From assembly GCA_009760855.2 (NCBI GenBank), contig WPIO01000051.1:2905501-2969500 (forward strand): a stretch of DNA of 64,000 bases. The letters run 5' to 3'. Of the stretch, positions 59,345 to 64,000 are shown piece by piece. Under the pieces are notes generated by a model that was not told where the DNA came from, made no database searches, and saw nothing but the letters and a program-made list of their open reading frames with translations. Numbering within the stretch: position 1 is the stretch's first letter; each line of letters starts with the position of its first letter. Both the position numbers and the translations under genes were made by a program. Origin of the DNA: Cristatella mucedo (lineage: Eukaryota > Bryozoa > Phylactolaemata > Cristatellidae).

Positions 59345-61830
59345 CATAAAGACCATGTGAGTGTTACGCAGGAGAGTTTTGCATAGCGCACTCACAGCAT
59401 AAGCGGCTTTCGGTACGCATTCGGTAGCCAACAGACTTCGTCTCACTCAACAAAGAGAAAGTGGGAAGCATAGCAGAGTCAGGAGAGCAGTTGAGGTATT
59501 GAGTATCATAGAAGTAGCAGTTCAGGACCGCTGAAAAAGATGTGCCATAGTCGGCAGTTGGAGAGTAGTTGTCGTTGCGTAATAATTGTGGAAGCGAGTT
59601 CCACAGTCTAGGACCTGCAGAGCTAAAGCTTCTGTCGCCAACTGTCTTTAAGCGGAGGAATGGGACAGCTAATTTATTGTCCACACAAGACCTCAGGGCA
59701 CGAACAAGCTGAAACTGATGCAGCAGTTCAGCTAGGTACGAAGGAGCCAAGCCGTGGCGGCCTTGTGGGTCAGTGTAAGAACTTTGCTCTGTATCCTTTG
59801 CTCAACCGGCAACCATCCTAGCTCTTTCAGCAAAGGTGACACGTGCTCAAACCGCTGGGACTTGAAGACCAGCCTTGCAGCCATTTTCATAGTCGGCTGT
59901 AGTGGCATAATAGCTTTCGTTGGCAGCCCGGCCAAAAGGGAATTACAATAATCAAGCCGAGACAAAACTAAAGAGCTAGTTTAATTTTTTACTAGCAACT
60001 GTGGGAGACAGCTCCTAATCTTGGATAGGGATCGGATGTGATGGCTAGCTGTAGAGGCAGTCTTCTGAATAAAGCTTTTGAAATTGAAGCAGCTGTCGAA
60101 CACGACACCTAGATTACGAGCACGTGGTGAAGGTCGCACAATAGCATCACCTATTACAACAGCAAAGTCTTTTAATCCAGCCACACGCTTAGGGTGTCCT
60201 ATGGCAAGGCAAGCATTCAGTTTCTCAGTTGCTGCAGCAGATTCCGACGGTTTAAATGACAAAAACAACTGAGTATCGTCAGCATAGAAGTGATACCCTA
60301 CTCCATTGGCCTTAATCACTTTTCCCAGAGGTTGTGTATAAATGAAGAACAGCAAGGGACCGAGTACAGACCCTTGAGGGACTCCACAGGTGACCCTTCT
60401 CATGTCTGACACCTGACCCCCACACGACACGGATTGAACACGATCAGACAAGTATGATTTAAACCACGCCAGTGCTTCGTCTGCCAGACCAATCGTTGTT
60501 CTCAATCGTTGTTCTCAATCGTTCAAGCAGAACTTCGTGATCAATGGTGTCGAAGGCAGCAGACAGATCTAGCAGAGCTAGGGCAGTGACATTCCCGTCG
60601 TCGTTGCCACGTAGAATGTCATTGTTAACACGGAGGAGAGCAGCTTCAGTAGAGTGCTGCCTCTTGAACCCTGATTGAAATGTTTCTGACATTCCATTAT
60701 TTTCAATATGTTCAACTAGCTGCTTAGCAACAATTTTTCAAGAATCTTTGATAAGAACGGAAAAAGGGAAACTAGACGATTGTTTGCTAGGACCTGTGTC
60801 TAATCCAGGCTTTTTAAGAATAGGTCGAACGACTGCCGATCTGAAGGACTTGGGGACGACCCCTTTTCCCAAAGAAGCATTAAAAATCTTGGTTATGGCA
60901 GGGCTAAGTTGTTCTGCAAGTGAAGACCACAGAGATGAAGGTATAGGGTCTTCAGGAGACGAGCTCTTTTAGTAGACCTTATTAAGGCAGCCGTATCACA
61001 GGCAGAAACATCGGAGAACCTTATAAGAAAGGTCAGGGGTAGAGGAACGGCGATTGCTTTGGTCGGAGGGGGCTTAATGGAGGCACAAATGTGCACAATT
61101 TTTTCAGTAAAGAAGGCTGAAAACTTTTCGGCTGAGCCCTTAATATCTGGGGAGTCAGACCTCACAGCATTAGCCAGTAAATGGTTTACTGTCTTATAAA
61201 TCTGTTTAGTGTCCGACTGGTAGGAATTCAGCTTTCTAATGAAAAAAGCCCTGGTTTTTTTTAAGCTTTCTGGTGTAAACTCGAAGGAAGTCTTTAAAAT
61301 TGACTAGGTCTGCTTCAGACCCTGATTTCTTGAAACGAAGTTCTAGCCTGTGCTTAACACGGTGCATTTTAAGGAGTTTTTTTGTAAATTGAAAGGAATC
61401 TCGACGATTTTGAACACGGATAGAGTGAATGGGAGCATGCTTGTCAAGAGCACTCCTGAGTGTCATGTTCATCGCATCAGTGAGGGTATCGAGGCTGCCG
61501 GTCGAGTCTGAATGCAGATCAAGAAGGCCTGCATCCCAAACAGATTTAAAAAACTTGTCCATATCAATGCTTTGTAAGTTATGTCGTTTGGCAAATTCAA
61601 CATTGCCCTGTACGTACGAGGTAGCAGGAACAGTAAACGAGACCGAACAATGATCTGAGAGGGTCAGTGGGCACACCACAAAGTCAGTTTGGAGGACATC
61701 CTTAGTGATCACGAGATCTAGAATGTGACCACCGACGTGGGTGCTATGATTAACGTGTTGGGCCAAACCAAAATTCTCCAGACAGCCCAGAAATGAGCGG
61801 ACCTGGCTGTTGCTAGGGCTGTCAACGTGA
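59345..61830 (-). repeat. Family A non-LTR retrotransposon (CR1/L2-like) with EN and RT, frameshifted
   Basis: Minus strand. 61236-61766: end of an AP-type endonuclease domain (HILDLVITKDVL; LSDHCSVSF). 60459-60692: RT start with LLDLSAAFDTIDHEVLLERL. 59981-60505: RT core with CGVPQGSVLGPLLFFIY and YADDTQLFLSF. 59732-59965: MSRLDYCNSLLAGLPTKA. 59364-59750: C-terminal block with GPRLWNSLPQLLR. A 14-nt tandem duplication at 60500-60530 (CAATCGTTGTTCT) breaks the RT frame. The 5' end is missing and the coding region has several shifts, so it is inactive. Confidence 0.85.
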
Positions 61831-62389
61831 ATATTGAAGTCCTAATGTCTCTATATTTCTATGATGGCACAACTCGACCGCAACACGTTACAATCAACCA
61901 CTCCTAAATACAGCTGTCATCCACATAATTAAAATCTGTTCCAATCTCATGAAACATTGCTCCTTGCTTCAAGATTGTTAATTTCTGCATGATGATAACC
62001 TTAACGCAAACTCCGAAAGACCTCAAACTTGATATTGCTGTCGTGTCAATAATTTAACCGTTCATTTTTCCGTTTTGAGAAAATTTACCCAAATGATAAG
62101 TACAGTTCCTCTTTGGAATTTACACCCGCCTCTATAGAATTTAAATGATCAATATTTTGCCTCAGAATAACTTTATTATCTAATTAACTTCAAAGACCGA
62201 GGTCTTGATCATTTTGCAGATAAGCTCATCATCTAGACCATAGTCGGTAAACTTGTTGGACTAATATGTTATTTCAGGAGGTCAAGAAGGCATAGTAGGC
62301 CAGAAGAAACAAGTGTCTAAGGAAAGGTTTTTTATTTAAAAATATAGTATGATCAAAGCAAAACATTATGTTGCATATTCTAAGAGAGA
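61831..62389. other. AT-rich intergenic region
   Basis: No supported feature. Confidence 0.5.
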
Positions 62390-63870
62390 GCTGAAGTATA
62401 AGATTTTAGCAGTGAATGCTTCAGCAACACCATGTAATTAAGTTTATTGTCAATGAGCTGAGAGCGCTACTTGTTCTTGCAAAGCATCATCTTAGAGAAC
62501 AGCTGCTCGCACGAATAAGTGCTGCGAAACATTTCGATCACACTCTTAGCCCGGGCTAAAAACAATTGCAACTGAGCCTATGGCAGCTAACGGTAAACGT
62601 CAATGAGAGTAGTGCAGGAAGTAAACTTGGACAAGAGAATGTATAAAGCCTGTGGTTCAATAAATTCCAATCGTACATCAGATGGGGCTTCGTCATAGAG
62701 AAAGTAAAAAGGAGTGCTGCTGAATTCTTGTGAATGATAAATCACTTCATTGAAATGCAAATAGAATTCGTTCCGAAGGGTTGACTGGACATCGGTGCAT
62801 TATTCGGTGTCACCGAGGGCTGCATTATACTGTGCGAGGTGCGTGAAAGGCAGCTATTTTTTCCCATAGAATCAGATTTGCATCGAATGCCCGTGTGGGC
62901 TTCCATGTTCGTGATGAGTAGCTCGGGCCCTTGCAGCTTCCGGTTAAGTTCATTAAGCTGAGAACTGTTTTCAGTAAGGAAGAGCCGAGCTGGTGTGGCC
63001 CAGCGGTTAAGGTGCTCGCCCCGACCAAGGTTTGGCCGAGGTTATGGGTTCGAGCCCGTGGCACATGTGAAGAGCCTGAATAGAGATTAGGTTCGCATTG
63101 GGCACTATACAAATGCATTATATATTTTTCAATATTTGTTAAGGAAGCCGAACAGACATAGCGAAAACTCGCTAGACAACGTTTAAAAGCCCTCGAGGCT
63201 CCAATCACTTGTGAATTAAAGGATCTAGCTCAGGAGGATGAAGACGATCTTCAAGACGTTGCTACGACTGAGCCTGCCATACTTAGTGTGATAAAGCCTA
63301 TCGCTGTATGCAGCTTCTGCGGCGTCGCACATGTGCCTGCCTGCAGATGCGCTGGTTGAGAGCACGTAAAAGCACTGCGTTCACTAACTTCGCCAAAACA
63401 GACATAATTTTTTTGATGCCTTCTGCATTGGCACACAATGACTCCTGATGGCCAATGCATTGCACCTTTTGCATTTCCTGAGGATAGCCGAAAGAGCGTC
63501 AGTGTTGCATGAGCAGATGTCACAAATCCGACCACGGTATGAGCACCGTCAGTAGTTACCGAGACAAGCTTTGACCATCGAAACCACTTAAAGCATTAAA
63601 AAGACATTTTGGACATATTGGCCAGTGGTCATCTCCTTCACCGGAATGAAACAGAGAAACTCCTCGAGCACCATTAGGTCTTGCGTGATGCCAAGCAATA
63701 ATGCGGCCAGCTTTGCCGTTTCCTTGATATCATTGCCCTCGTCCGAAGAGATGAGGAGCTTTCAAGTTCGCAAACATCGAAGACATCAGAGTCAATTCCT
63801 CCACGCGTTGAGTCATAATGCGGGCAGATTACATTGAAAGTGTAGTGCTGCTATAGACAAATAACGTCAA
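62390..63870 (-). pseudogene. hAT-type (GTF2IRD2/ZBED-like) transposase relic
   Basis: Minus-strand fragments in conserved order: about 63640-63840 (LSSDEGNDIKETAKLAALL, EEFLCFIPVKEMTTG), 63440-63580 (KLVSVTTDGAHTVVGFV), 62830-62990 (SQLNELNRKLQGPELLI) and 62400-62530 (STYSCEQLFSKM, SQLIDNKLNYMVLLK), the last being the C-terminal dimerisation region. Many stops, and split by a SINE at 62983-63139. Confidence 0.7.
62983..63139 (+). repeat. tRNA-like SINE inserted in the hAT relic
   Basis: GTGGCCCAGCGGTTAAGGTG A-box-like and GGGTTCGAGCCC B-box-like blocks, body AGAGCCTGAATAGAGATTAG and an AT-rich tail. Flanked by TAAGGAAG at 62975-62982 and 63140-63147, an 8-bp target duplication. Confidence 0.85.
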
Positions 63871-64000
63871 CACCAGTAAGGATAAAATCCATTACAAAGT
63901 CTGCGTCAGTGAACTAATGCGTTGTCTCCACAATTAACAACGACACTTCATAGGAGGCATAAACTCTCACTGGTCACATGCTTCACTTTCATAAAAGTGC

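Noticed and set aside
59345-61830. Active retrotransposon
   Set aside because: EN start is missing and the RT frame is broken by a duplication and shifts.

Overview
The window is metazoan nuclear DNA: long GT-AG introns, dinucleotide microsatellites, non-LTR retrotransposon, SINE and DNA-transposon relics. The host genes cannot name the species; an invertebrate is the cautious reading, because one gene fits both vertebrate RAPGEF2 and RAPGEF6. The base at 23607 is ambiguous (N).

Region 1 (1-17215, + strand) is the 3' part of one large gene for a PDZ-GEF (RAPGEF2/6 family Rap guanine nucleotide exchange factor). Twenty-two exons join in a single open phase (4227 nt, 1408 codons plus stop). 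Domain order is acidic N-terminus, cyclic-nucleotide-binding-like domain, RasGEF_N, PDZ, RA, catalytic RasGEF and a Ser-rich tail ending in a class I PDZ ligand on a tiny last exon. The introns carry CT-rich sense-strand microsatellites, an AT-rich repeat and retrotransposon remnants.

Region 2 (17216-34190) is repeat-rich intergenic DNA with one other host gene, an intronless class A GPCR on the minus strand (29460-30740) in a GC-rich island. The repeats fall into two non-LTR families (A, with a long copy at 59.3-61.8 kb; B, with a conserved 3' hairpin and an ATT-type tail), tRNA-like SINEs, a foldback pair of tails nested in a family A copy, degenerate telomere-like DNA, and an AGATCT/TGATCA palindromic array just 3' of the GPCR.

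Region 3 (about 34314-56411) is an AT-rich integrated Polinton/Maverick, a virus-like DNA transposon of about 22 kb. It has a retroviral-type integrase, protein-primed family B DNA polymerase, HerA/FtsK packaging ATPase, adenain-like protease, double-jelly-roll major capsid protein and two penton-like minor capsid proteins. It also carries less usual cargo: a lambda-exonuclease (YqaJ)-like nuclease, an HNH-AP2 homing-type endonuclease, a PLA2-like virion protein, a zinc ribbon with 11-residue repeats, and four genes built from phage tail-fibre-type repeats. Nearly every gene starts 0-6 nt downstream of a TATATAG-like motif. About half the genes are broken by in-frame stops or homopolymer frameshifts (polymerase, major capsid protein, one penton paralogue, fibres 2 and 3). 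Integrase, ATPase, the other penton paralogue, HNH-AP2 and fibres 1 and 4 are open. The copy therefore looks recent but defective.

Region 4 (56412-64000) is host flank: degenerate TTTAGGG-like DNA, a MITE-like foldback, a family A non-LTR element with endonuclease and reverse transcriptase remains, and a hAT-type transposase relic interrupted by a SINE with an 8-bp target duplication.
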